Below, one piece after another: positions 15,751 to 24,481 of a stretch of DNA of 64,000 bases. The notes under the pieces are model-generated. The model was not told the DNA's origin. It saw nothing but the letters and a program-made list of their open reading frames with translations, and ran no database searches. This DNA comes from Bacillota bacterium (GTDB lineage Bacteria; Bacillota; Clostridia; Oscillospirales; Acutalibacteraceae). Location: assembly GCA_023416955.1 (NCBI GenBank), contig JAEZGM010000007.1, positions 1 to 64,000 on the forward strand, in the 5' to 3' direction. Positions within the stretch are counted from its first letter, which is position 1. Each line of letters opens with the position of its first letter. Made by a program: the position numbers and the translations under genes.

Positions 15751-16773
15751 ATGGCAAATATAAAGGAAATCGCCGAAAAGTGCGGGCTTTCTGTTTCCAC
15801 AGTCAGCAAGGCGCTGAACAGTTACAGCGACGTCAGCAAAGAAACACGGCAGCGTGTCCTTGAAACCGCAGAACAATGCGGGTATTACCCAAGTTCCATA
15901 GCAAGGGCGCTGAAGACAAATCGTACACACAATATTGGGATGCTATTTGTTGATGACGCGCAGAGCGGCCTGAAACACGATTATTTCGCCGCCGTGCTGG
16001 ACAGTTTTAAAGTAGAAGCTGAAAAACATTCTTACGATATTACATTTATTAATCATAATATTGCGCTCGGCAACCGCCCAATGACTTTCTTGGAGCATTG
16101 CCGTTACCGGAATTTTGACGGTGTGTGCATCGCATGTATCGATTTTCAGCAGCCCGAGGTTATTGAGCTTGTCAACAGCGGTTTTCCGGTTGTCACGATT
16201 GACCATATTTTCAATAATCATATCAGCATCAATTCCGCTAACGTACAGGATATGCATGATTTGGTTCAGTACATATACGATATGGGGCACCGTCAAATTG
16301 CCTATGTACACGGTGAAAAATCCGCCGTTTCCGAGCAGCGTATCACGAGTTTCTGCAAAACTTTGATGGAACTTGGAGTTGAAACTCCGTCGGAGTATCT
16401 TGTTACGGCGGCTTTCCATGATCCGCGTGCGACCAGGCACAGTGTAAATGGACTCCTGAGCCTGCCCAATCCGCCCACATGTATTGTGATGCCCGACGAT
16501 TACGCGGCAATTGGCGGAATCGAGGCAATCGAAGCGGCAGGTCTTCGCATTCCGGAGGATATTTCCATTGCCGGCTATGACGGGATAGGACTTTCCCAAA
16601 TGCTGAAACCGAGGCTTACCACCATTAAGCAGGATACCGAAGCACTTGGCCGTGAAGCGGCACGCCGCCTGATTGAGCAGATTGAAAGTCCCCTCACCAC
16701 AATAATGGAAAATGTGACTGTCACGGGAAGCCTGATTGAAGGACAGTCGGTCAAAAAAATTCAAGTGATTTAG
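15751..16773 (+). CDS. LacI family transcriptional regulator of the cellobiose locus
   Basis: 340 aa. The N-terminal helix-turn-helix and hinge are classic (IAEKCGLSVSTVSKALN, residues 6-22; then YYPSSIARALK). The periplasmic-binding-like effector domain runs from about 60 to 335 (NIGMLFVDD, MPDDYAAIGG, ISIAGYDGI). It probably represses the divergent cellobiose phosphorylase gene and the downstream importer and GH1 genes until a sugar ligand binds. Three operator-like palindromes lie upstream. The stop codon TAG at 16771-16773 straddles the left edge of an M-family repeat (TA plus the first G), so the repeat may have fixed the C terminus; the length is nevertheless normal. Confidence 0.92.
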   Translation: MANIKEIAEKCGLSVSTVSKALNSYSDVSKETRQRVLETAEQCGYYPSSIARALKTNRTHNIGMLFVDDAQSGLKHDYFAAVLDSFKVEAEKHSYDITFINHNIALGNRPMTFLEHCRYRNFDGVCIACIDFQQPEVIELVNSGFPVVTIDHIFNNHISINSANVQDMHDLVQYIYDMGHRQIAYVHGEKSAVSEQRITSFCKTLMELGVETPSEYLVTAAFHDPRATRHSVNGLLSLPNPPTCIVMPDDYAAIGGIEAIEAAGLRIPEDISIAGYDGIGLSQMLKPRLTTIKQDTEALGREAARRLIEQIESPLTTIMENVTVTGSLIEGQSVKKIQVI

Positions 16774-16897
16774 GTCTTGCTTATAAAAAGGAAAACAATT
16801 TTTTCTTTCTAAAATCAAAATAGATCCGCTTGACTGCACTGTTCTATGCTGATATTTTAGTTATTCGCACAATTTTCAGCATTTTACAAACATGCCC
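16773..16897 (+). repeat. Family M repeat, copy b (125 bp)
   Basis: Starts GGTCTTGCTTATAAA and ends TTTACAAACATGCCC, with TA on each side. The right half (TTCTATGCTGATATT, ATTCGCAC) is as in other copies. It begins inside the stop codon of the lacI gene and ends 9 bp before the promoter of the importer operon. Confidence 0.78.
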
Positions 16898-16906
16898 TAG
16901 TAGGTT

Positions 16907-16935
16907 TTGGCAGTTTACTGCCATGCTGATATAAT
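16907..16935 (+). promoter_or_regulatory. Promoter of the sugar ABC importer operon
   Basis: TTGGCA, 17-bp spacer, TATAAT. A short hairpin (TTTGGCGG with CCGCCAAA) follows in the 5' leader, before AAAGGAGG. No copy of the LacI-type operator is seen here. Confidence 0.75.
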
Positions 16936-16975
16936 TTTGGCGGATTGTCCGCCAAATTAAAGGAGGATTTATCAA

Positions 16976-18442
16976 ATGAAAAAGGCCAGAAAAATAACCG
17001 CGATGGTGATGGCGCTTACCATGATGACAAGTGTCGCCGGGTTAGCGGCAGGCTGCCAGAACAATACCCCGGGCGCCTCGTCATCTGGGCCAGCTTCGTC
17101 CCAAGAGGCGGCATCATCTGAAGCCGCGTCAAGCGCTCCGGCTGCACCGGAGGGGAAGGTACTCAATATCTGGTGCTGGAATGATGAGTTCCAGGGCAGA
17201 TTTAATACCTACTACCCCGAAGTGAAGGAAGTAGCCAAGGACAAATCCACCACAACCCTGAAAGACGGCACGGTGGTAAAGTGGACCATTAACCCGAACC
17301 AGAACAACAACTACCAAAACAAATTGGATCAGGCACTTTTGGCGCAGGATTCCGCCGCAGCCGATGATAAAATCGACATTTTTCTGGTGGAAGCCGATTA
17401 TGCGCTAAAGTATGTTGACAGCGACTATACGCTGGACGTGAGAAAAGATGTCGGCTTTTCAGACTCAGACCTGAGCAATCAATACAAGTACACACAGGAT
17501 ATCGTTACCGACAAGAACGGTGCTCTGAAGGGTACCACATGGCAGGCAACTCCCGGTTTGTTTGCCTACCGCCGTTCCATCGCAAAAGCGGTGCTGGGAA
17601 CCGATGATCCCGCAAAGGTGCAAGAGGCTCTTTCTGATTGGGATAAGTTCAACAGCGTCGCGACCCAGGCTAGCGCAAAGGGGTACAAGATGCTGTCCGG
17701 CTATGATGACAGCTACCGCGTATTCTCAAACAACACTTCCGCGCCGTGGGTAACCGGCACAGTCGCAACAGTTGACCCCAACTTAATGAAGTGGGTTGAT
17801 CAGACGAAAACTTACACAACAAAGAACTACAACAATAAAACCTCCCTGTGGGATAACAAATGGCAGGCTGATCAGGGCCCGACAGGCAAGGTATTCGGAT
17901 TCTTCTATTCAACATGGGGCATTAACTTTACCCTTATGGGCAACTCTTTGAAAACACCGACGAAAGAAGGCGGCAAAGAGGAAGTGGGCAACGGTATCTA
18001 CGGCGATTACGCTGTCTGCCAGGGCCCGCAGGGCTACTACTGGGGCGGCACATGGATTTGCGCTGCCAAGGGAAGCGATAACCTCGGTACCATTAAGAGC
18101 GTAATGCAGTCTTTGACCTGTGATTCCACGAACATGAAGAAAATTACAACGGAAACACAGGATTACACCAACAACAAAGCAGCTATGGAAGAAATCGCCA
18201 ACAGCGACTTTAAGTCTGCGTTCCTTGGCGGTCAGAACCATATCAAACTCTTTGCTGAAGTAGCACCGAAAATCGATATGAGCAAAGCCGGTGCGTATGA
18301 TCAGGGAATGAATGAAAGCCTGCAGACTGCATTTAAAGATTATTTTGACGGCACTGTTGACCTTGCAAAGGCAAAGGCAAACTTTGAAAAATCAGTAAAA
18401 GAAAAGTATCCCGAGATTACAGAAGTGAAATGGCCATCATAA
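16976..18442 (+). CDS. Sugar ABC transporter substrate-binding lipoprotein
   Basis: 488 aa. Signal peptide with lipobox LAAGC (about 23-27), then an Ala/Ser/Pro-rich linker to about 58. The body is a CUT1-type solute-binding fold (VLNIWCWNDEFQGRF start; many aromatic residues, as expected for oligosaccharide stacking). It is probably tethered outside the membrane and delivers cellobiose or cellodextrins to the two permeases encoded next. The ligand is inferred from the flanking GH94 and GH1 genes. No ATPase gene lies in this operon, which is common for CUT1 systems that share an MsmX-type ATPase encoded elsewhere. Confidence 0.9.
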   Translation: MKKARKITAMVMALTMMTSVAGLAAGCQNNTPGASSSGPASSQEAASSEAASSAPAAPEGKVLNIWCWNDEFQGRFNTYYPEVKEVAKDKSTTTLKDGTVVKWTINPNQNNNYQNKLDQALLAQDSAAADDKIDIFLVEADYALKYVDSDYTLDVRKDVGFSDSDLSNQYKYTQDIVTDKNGALKGTTWQATPGLFAYRRSIAKAVLGTDDPAKVQEALSDWDKFNSVATQASAKGYKMLSGYDDSYRVFSNNTSAPWVTGTVATVDPNLMKWVDQTKTYTTKNYNNKTSLWDNKWQADQGPTGKVFGFFYSTWGINFTLMGNSLKTPTKEGGKEEVGNGIYGDYAVCQGPQGYYWGGTWICAAKGSDNLGTIKSVMQSLTCDSTNMKKITTETQDYTNNKAAMEEIANSDFKSAFLGGQNHIKLFAEVAPKIDMSKAGAYDQGMNESLQTAFKDYFDGTVDLAKAKANFEKSVKEKYPEITEVKWPS

Positions 18443-18463
18443 ACACTGAGCATTAATTTAACC

Positions 18464-18505
18464 GCACGGCCGCGGATCGGGAATTTTCCCGTGCCGTGGT
18501 CGTGC
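18464..18505 (+). terminator. Intra-operon hairpin after binding-protein gene
   Basis: GCACGGCCGCGG pairs imperfectly with CCGTGGTCGTGC and is followed by AGTTCTTTT. A partial terminator or mRNA stabiliser here would let the binding protein be made in excess over the permeases. Confidence 0.6.
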
Positions 18506-18537
18506 AGTTCTTTTGAAGAGAGGGGCTATGATCGTAT

Positions 18538-19491
18538 ATGAATTCTGAGAATTCGCCCAAAAAAAAGAAAAGTATTAGTTATGCCAAATGGGGTTACCTT
18601 TTTGTTGCTCCATTTTTTGTAGTATTTCTCATTTTTCAACTGGTTCCGCTTTGCTCCACTATCTATTACAGCTTCTTTCAGTATTTCCGTCAGGGGCTTA
18701 AAATAATTGGACCAAATTTTGTTGGACTTGCAAATTATGCCAGCTTATTCCAAGCTGATTTACCGAAATACTTAGCGAATACGCTGATTGTATGGATTAT
18801 TGGTTTTATTCCACAGATTGTGATTTCTCTGCTGTTGGCTGCGTGGTTTACCAACCAGCGCCTGCGTCTTCGTGGGCAAGGCTTTTTTAAAACTGTTATT
18901 TACATGCCGAACCTGATTATGGCATCTGCTTTTGCAATGTTATTTTTTGCGCTGTTTTCCGATAACGGCCCGGTCAACGGCTCCCTACAGTCGCTTGGTA
19001 TTCTGAGCGAGCCGTTCCGCTTTCTCTCCAGTATAGCGGGAACCCGCGGATTGGTCGGGCTTATGAATTTCCTGATGTGGTTCGGAAACACGACAATTCT
19101 GCTGATGGCGGCAATTATGGGTGTTGACACAGGACTGTATGAGGCGGCCGAAATTGACGGGGCTTCTTCAAACCAAATGTTCTGGCGCATTACAATTCCT
19201 CTGATCCGCCCGATTATGGCATATGTTATGATTACTTCACTCATCGGCGGTCTGCAAATGTTTGATGTGCCGCAAATTCTCACCAACGGAACAGGAAATC
19301 CTGACCGCAGTGTAACAACGATGATTATGTATCTGAACAATCATATGTTCAGCAAGAACTACGGAATGGCCGGTGCGGTTTCCACGGTGCTGTTCGTTAT
19401 TTGCGCCGTGCTTTCTTTCATCGTCTACTATATCATGACCAGAGACAACGATTCCGTAAAGAAGGAAAGAAAAGGGGGTAAAAATCAATGA
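18538..19491 (+). CDS. Sugar ABC transporter permease 1
   Basis: 317 aa, a MalF-type CUT1 permease with six predicted membrane helices (first FVAPFFVVFLIFQLVPL). The ATPase-contact EAA loop reads EAAEIDGASSNQMFWRITIPLIRP (split here as EAAEIDGASSNQ, then ITIPLIRP). It acts in the cytoplasmic membrane with permease 2 as the translocation pore. The ribosome site GAAGAGAGGGG lies somewhat far (about 12 nt) from the ATG; a nearer ATG at 18528 closes after six codons. The 3' end overlaps the next gene by 4 nt. Confidence 0.92.
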   Translation: MNSENSPKKKKSISYAKWGYLFVAPFFVVFLIFQLVPLCSTIYYSFFQYFRQGLKIIGPNFVGLANYASLFQADLPKYLANTLIVWIIGFIPQIVISLLLAAWFTNQRLRLRGQGFFKTVIYMPNLIMASAFAMLFFALFSDNGPVNGSLQSLGILSEPFRFLSSIAGTRGLVGLMNFLMWFGNTTILLMAAIMGVDTGLYEAAEIDGASSNQMFWRITIPLIRPIMAYVMITSLIGGLQMFDVPQILTNGTGNPDRSVTTMIMYLNNHMFSKNYGMAGAVSTVLFVICAVLSFIVYYIMTRDNDSVKKERKGGKNQ

Positions 19492-20345
19492 ATGAGACGA
19501 AATCCGGCAAAGGCAAGCTTACGGCTGCAAGGATCGCGTGCTATGTTGTTCTCGGAATTCTTTGTATTTTATGCCTGTTTTTCTTTTACATGCTTCTGAT
19601 CAATTCTTCCCGTAATACATATCAAATTCAGCAGGGATTTTCGTTTCTGCCTGGTAAATCCTTTGGGGTAAACCTGAATAACTTGCTGAACAACGCAAAT
19701 ATCCCGATTCTCAGCGGTGTTTACAACAGCTTCGTGGTTTCAGCATTGAGCGCTATTTTGGCGACTTATTTTTCCGCTATGACAGCGTATGGCATATATG
19801 CTTATGACTTTAAATTTAAAAATGCCGCTTTTGCGATTATCCTGCTGATTATGACAATGCCAACCCAGATTTCGGCAGTCGGCTTTGTGAATCAGATGCA
19901 GGCAATGGGGCTGAAAAATTCGCTGATTCCTCTGTTTCTTCCGGCGATTGCGTCGCCTACGGTTTTCTTCTTTATGAAGCAGTACCTGGACAGTAACATG
20001 CCCATTGAAATTGTAGAGGCCGCGCGAATAGACGGCAGCAATGAATTTCACACATTTAATACAATTGTACTGCATATATTAAAACCGGCTCTGGCAGTAC
20101 AGGCAATTTTTAGCTTTGTGGCCGCGTGGAATAACTTCTTTGTACCAGCCCTGTTAATTGACAAGGCGGATAAAAAGACAGTGCCGATCCTGATTGCACA
20201 ACTCCGCAGCGCGGATTTTCTGAAGTTTGATATGGGGCAGGTTTACATGATGGTTACCATTGCCATCATTCCGGTTGTGATTGTTTATCTTTTCCTTTCT
20301 AAATATATTGTTCGCGGCGTTGCGCTGGGCAGTGTAAAAGGATAA
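19488..20345 (+). CDS. Sugar ABC transporter permease 2
   Basis: 285 aa, a MalG-type CUT1 permease. A long first helix (about 15-36) and five more are predicted. The EAA loop includes EAARIDGSNEFHTFN. The ATG overlaps the stop of permease 1 (ATGA), showing coupling. It forms the importer pore with permease 1; an ATPase must come from elsewhere in the genome. It is followed 39 bp later by the GH1 gene, so imported sugar meets beta-glucosidase and, from the divergent gene, phosphorylase. Confidence 0.92.
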   Translation: MNETKSGKGKLTAARIACYVVLGILCILCLFFFYMLLINSSRNTYQIQQGFSFLPGKSFGVNLNNLLNNANIPILSGVYNSFVVSALSAILATYFSAMTAYGIYAYDFKFKNAAFAIILLIMTMPTQISAVGFVNQMQAMGLKNSLIPLFLPAIASPTVFFFMKQYLDSNMPIEIVEAARIDGSNEFHTFNTIVLHILKPALAVQAIFSFVAAWNNFFVPALLIDKADKKTVPILIAQLRSADFLKFDMGQVYMMVTIAIIPVVIVYLFLSKYIVRGVALGSVKG

Positions 20346-20384
20346 ATGAACGTCCGTAGTATTTGTGTGATGGGGATAGAATAA

Positions 20385-21743
20385 ATGGGATTTTCGAAAG
20401 GTTTTATATGGGGCGCAGCCACTTCTTCCTATCAGATCGAAGGAGCCGCGCGGGAAGACGGCAAAGCAGATTCCGTTTGGGACGAATTCTGTCGTGTGCC
20501 GGGCGCAACGTTTCAAGGGCACAGCGGGGATGTCGCCTGCGATCATTACCATCGCTTTCGGGAAGACATCGCGCTGATGAAGCAGCTTGGAATTAAAGCC
20601 TACCGCTTTTCCTTTTCATGGCCGCGAATTCTGCCGCAAGGTATCGGCGCGGTAAACGAAGCCGGGCTCCGCTTTTATGAAGAACTGGTTGACGAATTGC
20701 TTAAAAATCAGATTACGCCGTATGCAACTCTCTTTCATTGGGATTACCCAGTCGCTCTGCAAAGCCAGGGCGGCTGGCTCAATCCTGATAGTCCGATTTG
20801 GTTTGAAAACTACGCGGAACTGATTGCAAAGAGATTTGCAGGAAAAATAAAGTACTATTTTACGTTGAATGAACCCCAGTGCTTCATTGGATTGGGGTAT
20901 CGTACCGGTGAACATGCACCGGGGTTGAAGCTGTCCGACAGTTCCAATCTTTTGGCTGTTCACAATGTCCTTTTGGCTCACGGCCGCGCTGTAAAAGCGC
21001 TTCGAAATTATGGAGGAGAAGATGTAAAAATCGGACTGGCTCAGTGCGGGCGCATCTTTTCTCCCAATACGAATTCCCCGAAAGATGTGGAGGCGGCCCG
21101 GCGTGCAACACTTGAGCTGCCGCAGGAAGCAGTCGGGGCTCTTTTCAGCGTTGCACTTTGGAGCGATCCGATCTTAAAGGGGGATTACCCCGAAGCCTAT
21201 TACCGAAATTTTGCAAATGTGATACCGGCGGTTACGAAGGATGATTTGGCGATCATAAGCCAGCCGATCGATTTTTATGGGCAGAATATTTACCATTCTA
21301 CGCCTGTTCAGGCGGACGGGGATCGCTGGAAGACGGTTTTTCCTGCACCGGGCAGCGCAAAAACTGCTATCGGTTGGCCGATAGAACCTTCCTGTGTCTA
21401 CTGGGCAATCAAGTATTTAAATGAAGAATATGCGATTCCGGTGCTCATCAGCGAAAACGGAATGTCTGCCCATGATGTTGTATCTTTGGATGGGCAGGTA
21501 CATGACCCGAACCGTATTGATTATCTGCACCGTCACCTGCTCTCTCGGCGTAACGCAGCGAATGAAGGATTGGATGTGATGGGGTACTTCGAATGGTCGC
21601 TGCTGGATAATTTCGAATGGTCCAACGGGTACAATGAACGATTCGGCATCGTTTATGTTGACTATGCGACACAGGCAAGAATTCCAAAGGACAGCGCCTA
21701 TTGGTACCAGCAGGTAATCGGGAAAAACGGAGAAAATCTTTAG
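20385..21743 (+). CDS. GH1 beta-glucosidase
   Basis: 452 aa, full GH1 length. The N terminus FIWGAATSSYQIEGA is diagnostic. The acid/base Glu is in YFTLNEPQCF (about 165) and the nucleophile in LISENG (about 351). It lacks a signal peptide, so it acts in the cytosol on beta-glucosides such as cellobiose; a phospho-beta-glucosidase role is less likely because the importer is an ABC system rather than a PTS. The ribosome site before 20385 is weak (GATGGGGATAG). It ends the operon; a strong repeat hairpin begins 13 nt after the stop. Confidence 0.93.
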   Translation: MGFSKGFIWGAATSSYQIEGAAREDGKADSVWDEFCRVPGATFQGHSGDVACDHYHRFREDIALMKQLGIKAYRFSFSWPRILPQGIGAVNEAGLRFYEELVDELLKNQITPYATLFHWDYPVALQSQGGWLNPDSPIWFENYAELIAKRFAGKIKYYFTLNEPQCFIGLGYRTGEHAPGLKLSDSSNLLAVHNVLLAHGRAVKALRNYGGEDVKIGLAQCGRIFSPNTNSPKDVEAARRATLELPQEAVGALFSVALWSDPILKGDYPEAYYRNFANVIPAVTKDDLAIISQPIDFYGQNIYHSTPVQADGDRWKTVFPAPGSAKTAIGWPIEPSCVYWAIKYLNEEYAIPVLISENGMSAHDVVSLDGQVHDPNRIDYLHRHLLSRRNAANEGLDVMGYFEWSLLDNFEWSNGYNERFGIVYVDYATQARIPKDSAYWYQQVIGKNGENL

Positions 21744-21755
21744 TTCGCTTATAAA

Positions 21756-22090
21756 AAGAAGGTGTTGCACAATGAGTGAAAACCCATTGTGCAACACCTT
21801 CTTTACGGAAAAATCGCTCGTGGATCATCAGACCCACATTTTGTATTTGTCTTTGCTAGGTCTTGTTTGTAAAAAGAAAAATAACGGAATAAAGCCCATA
21901 GACGCAAATTTTTATTCCGACTTTTCTATCTGAACAGAAAATATATCTGCTTAATTGCACCGTTCTATGCTGATATTTTAGTAATTCGCACATTCCTCGC
22001 CATTTTACAAACAACCCCTAAGATAAATACAAAATCGCAATTTTTTGGTCAAGTCGGTATATTTATTCATGGTGCAACAGCCACTTTTTT
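21756..22090 (+). repeat. Family A composite hairpin repeat, copy A1, with nested M copy
   Basis: Begins with a long hairpin (GAAGGTGTTGCACAATG with CATTGTGCAACACCTTC, 21756-21804), then TTTACGGAAAAATCGCTC, a second palindrome around GTGGATC/GACCCAC, and TTTTGTATTTGTCTTTGC. An M repeat (21859-22018) interrupts it at a TA. The rest resumes as AGATAAATACAAAATCGC and runs to TTTATTCATGGTGCAACAGCC. The first hairpin probably ends the GH1 transcript. This fills the 394-bp gap. Confidence 0.78.
21859..22018 (+). repeat. Family M repeat, copy c (160 bp), inserted in A1
   Basis: Starts GGTCTTGTTTGTAAA, ends TTTACAAACAACCCC, flanked on both sides by TA. Like copy a it has the internal GGAATAAA/TTTTTATTCC hairpin. 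The sequences on either side join to restore the layout of family A copy A6, which has no M repeat at this point. Confidence 0.85.
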
Positions 22091-22137
22091 AATAATAGAT
22101 CATTTTCCCTTATGCGGCTGTTTCCTGTGCGTTCCGG

Positions 22138-22977
22138 TTACTCATGGAACCCTTTTCCGATAATCTCGCTCGTATTGGTAATCAGGATAAAAGCGTCCGG
22201 TTCCACACTCTTTACGAACTGGCGCAGCAGAACCGCCTGCGGCCTTCTCAGAACTGTAATGACAATATATTTGTGCTGGTGCGAATACGCACCTTTCGCC
22301 TCACAAATGGTGGCGCCGCGGTGCAGCCTATGCACAATAAAATCACATATAATTTCCGGCTGCGAACAGATCACGGTAAAATATTTCGCCAAATTGATAT
22401 TTTCAATTACGTTATCAATTACAAGTGACTTTGTCATAAGCCCCAGAATAGAGAACAAAACAGTTTTAATATCGAAGACCAGGAACGCGGACAGCGTGAT
22501 CAATACATCGCTGAGAAGCACGGCACGCCCGATATCGACACTCGTATATTTTTTCAAAATCAGCGCGATAATATCGGTCCCGCCACTGGAAGCTCCTGTT
22601 TCAAATAAGATTGCCGATCCAAACGCAGGCAGTGCCACCGCAAATACCAGTTCCAGCATCGGCTGGTCGGTAAGGGGGTGTGACATGGGGAACCAGTATT
22701 CCATCAAAGGCAAACCTACCGAAAGGAGTACGCTGGAATAAACGGTCTTAATTCCGAAGCTGCGTCCCAGAAAAATGAACCCCAGTATCAAAAGCAAACT
22801 ATTTAAGATCAGACTCGCGATACTCGCTGAAATGGGCAAAATGTGTCCAAGCACAACGGAAAGACCGGTAACACCGCCGAACGTAAAGTTATTGGGAAAT
22901 TTAAAAAAATATACCCCAACGGTGACAAGAATTGTACTGAAAGTAATTTTTACATAATCTTTAACGTTTTGTTTCAT
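22138..22977 (-). CDS. YitT family membrane protein (DUF161/DUF2179)
   Basis: 279 aa. Five to six membrane helices span residues 8-175 (TFSTILVTVGVYFFKFP; SGGTDIIALILKKY). A soluble C-terminal domain with FTVICSQPEIICDFIVHRL and VLRRPQAVLLRQFVKSVEPDAFILI is typical of DUF2179, a ferredoxin-like fold. Family members such as YitT and YpjC are abundant in Firmicutes; their transported substrate, if any, is not established. It is transcribed toward the beta-glucosidase locus. No ribosome site stronger than a weak purine stretch is seen. Confidence 0.9.
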   Translation of the reverse strand: MKQNVKDYVKITFSTILVTVGVYFFKFPNNFTFGGVTGLSVVLGHILPISASIASLILNSLLLILGFIFLGRSFGIKTVYSSVLLSVGLPLMEYWFPMSHPLTDQPMLELVFAVALPAFGSAILFETGASSGGTDIIALILKKYTSVDIGRAVLLSDVLITLSAFLVFDIKTVLFSILGLMTKSLVIDNVIENINLAKYFTVICSQPEIICDFIVHRLHRGATICEAKGAYSHQHKYIVITVLRRPQAVLLRQFVKSVEPDAFILITNTSEIIGKGFHE

Positions 22978-23249
22978 CGTTTACCAGCCTTTGCGGTCAA
23001 ATTCGGTGTTTTACAATTATTAGAGTTCAGAGCAGAACCTATACTATTTTAACAGAAGAAAATGTTCTTGCAATATCATAATGTTTAACAAATAATTTCC
23101 GAAAGAATAGACGATATGCGTATTGATAAATTAAGAATTCGGGCGATAACTATTTTAAAGCGAATAGGCCGGAAGAGCAAGCTTTAAATTAAAAATGAAC
23201 GAAAAAATGTAAAAAACTCTTTACAAGCGAACAAACTCGTGTTACTATA

Positions 23250-23272
23250 ATAACAATAATTATTACTGTTAT
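23250..23272. promoter_or_regulatory. Fur/PerR-type operator before perR-like gene
   Basis: An AT-rich near-palindrome with outer arms ATAACA and TGTTAT around a TAATTATTA core lies 15 bp before the ATG of the Fur-family gene. TTTACA (23220) and TACTAT (23243) 17 bp apart form a possible promoter overlapping it, so autoregulation is likely. The 310-bp gap back to yitT (22978-23287) holds nothing else recognised. Confidence 0.7.
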
Positions 23273-23287
23273 TAACTGGTGGTGGAT

Positions 23288-23695
23288 ATGGAAAGAAAAC
23301 AGAACTACAGCAGGAAGCGCGAAGCAATTTTAAATGTGCTCCGGGGTACGACTTCTCATCCGACAGCAGAATGGATTTATCAGACATTAAAACCGGAATA
23401 TCCCGATTTGAGTCTGGGAACAGTTTATCGGAATTTATCACAGTTCAAGCAGGACGGAATCATCTGCAGTGTCGGAGTGGTGAACGGGCAGGAACGTTTT
23501 GACGCGAACACTGTACCGCACACACATTTTGTGTGCTCAGGCTGCGGAGACGTGCTTGACATTCCAGGTGAATATATTGGAAAACAGTCCGCTTCTGAAA
23601 TTTCAGCAAAATTTGATCTTCAAGTTGATTCCGGTGAGGTAATTTTTCATGGACTGTGCAGCAAATGCCTTGGTAAAAGGCGTTTGAAGTCCTGA
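23288..23695 (+). CDS. perR: Fur family regulator, PerR-like
   Basis: 135 aa from the ATG at 23288; GTG codons at 23279 and 23282 are alternative starts. A winged helix (about 5-75: TSHPTAEWIYQTL, SLGTVYRNLSQFKQDG) precedes the metal and dimer domain with HTHFVCSGCGDV and a final CSKC, which make the four-Cys structural zinc site. Clostridial PerR proteins sense peroxide through iron-bound His residues and repress rubrerythrins. The next gene is a reverse rubrerythrin, which supports a PerR rather than a Fur role. An operator-like palindrome precedes the gene. Confidence 0.85.
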   Translation: MERKQNYSRKREAILNVLRGTTSHPTAEWIYQTLKPEYPDLSLGTVYRNLSQFKQDGIICSVGVVNGQERFDANTVPHTHFVCSGCGDVLDIPGEYIGKQSASEISAKFDLQVDSGEVIFHGLCSKCLGKRRLKS

Positions 23696-23806
23696 TGCAG
23701 GTGAGTTGTTGTTTGATTTTGAAATCTGTTTGATTAATTTTCGGGTATGGCTTTGCCATGCTCTGCTTCGTTGCGCCTAAAGGTGCTCAATGAAATGACT
23801 TGCTTT

Positions 23807-23825
23807 AAAAGGCGAAAGCCTTTTT
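23807..23825 (+). terminator. Short terminator after perR
   Basis: AAAAGGC-GAAA-GCCTTTTT hairpin with a T run, between the Fur-family gene and the rubrerythrin. It may separate or attenuate transcription into rubrerythrin. Confidence 0.65.
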
Positions 23826-23851
23826 CATATTATTTTTGGAGGTTTTTTATT

Positions 23852-24394
23852 ATGAAGAAATTTGTATGTTCCGTTTGCGGTTATGTTTATGAAGGAGAAG
23901 AAGCACCGGCATTTTGCCCGCAGTGCAAAGCACCGAAGGAAAAGTTTGTAGAGCAGGTTGAAGGGCTTTCTTTTGCCTGCCAGCACGAAGTCGGTATTGC
24001 ACAGGGTATTGACAAGGAAATTTACGAGGGCCTTGTAGCAAACTTCAACGGCGAATGCACTGAAGTTGGCATGTACATTGCAATGGCGCGTCAGGCCGAC
24101 CGTGAAGGTTACCCCGAGGTTGCCGCTGCATTCAAAAAGTATGCCCTTGAAGAAGCGGACCATGCTTCCCGTTTTGCGGAACTGCTTGGCGAAGTAGTGA
24201 CAAACAGCACAAAGAAGAACCTTCAGATGCGCGCAGAAGCGGAGTCTGGAGCATGCGCAGGCAAGCTCGAACTTGCAAAGCGTGCAAAAGAGCTGAATTA
24301 TGACGCAATCCACGATACCGTTCATGAAATGGCAAAAGATGAGGCTCGCCACGGCTGCGGCTTCAAGGGTCTGCTTGACAGATACTTTGCATAA
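23852..24394 (+). CDS. Reverse rubrerythrin
   Basis: 180 aa from the ATG at 23852, behind TTGGAGG. The domain order is reversed relative to classic rubrerythrin: a rubredoxin-like FeCys4 domain first (CSVCGYVYEGEEAP...CPQCKAP, residues 6-27), then a ferritin-like di-iron domain (about 45-180) with Glu and His ligands in NGECTEVGMY, EEADHASRF and DEARHG. Clostridial reverse rubrerythrins, such as that of C. acetobutylicum, are PerR-controlled NADH-dependent peroxide and oxygen reductases in the cytosol. Its place after the PerR-like gene agrees. The frame is open upstream, but without a start signal. Confidence 0.92.
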   Translation: MKKFVCSVCGYVYEGEEAPAFCPQCKAPKEKFVEQVEGLSFACQHEVGIAQGIDKEIYEGLVANFNGECTEVGMYIAMARQADREGYPEVAAAFKKYALEEADHASRFAELLGEVVTNSTKKNLQMRAEAESGACAGKLELAKRAKELNYDAIHDTVHEMAKDEARHGCGFKGLLDRYFA

Positions 24395-24421
24395 TTTTTT
24401 TCTTTCATAAACATAACCGAG

Positions 24422-24452
24422 AGCGGCGGGGCTTTAAGCTCCGTCGCTTTTG
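24422..24452 (+). terminator. Terminator after reverse rubrerythrin
   Basis: AGCGGCGGGGCT pairs with AGCTCCGTCGCT (tight TTA loop) and is followed by TTTTGT. Confidence 0.85.
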
Positions 24453-24481
24453 TCATGACTGGGCCGTCGTGAATTTTGCTG

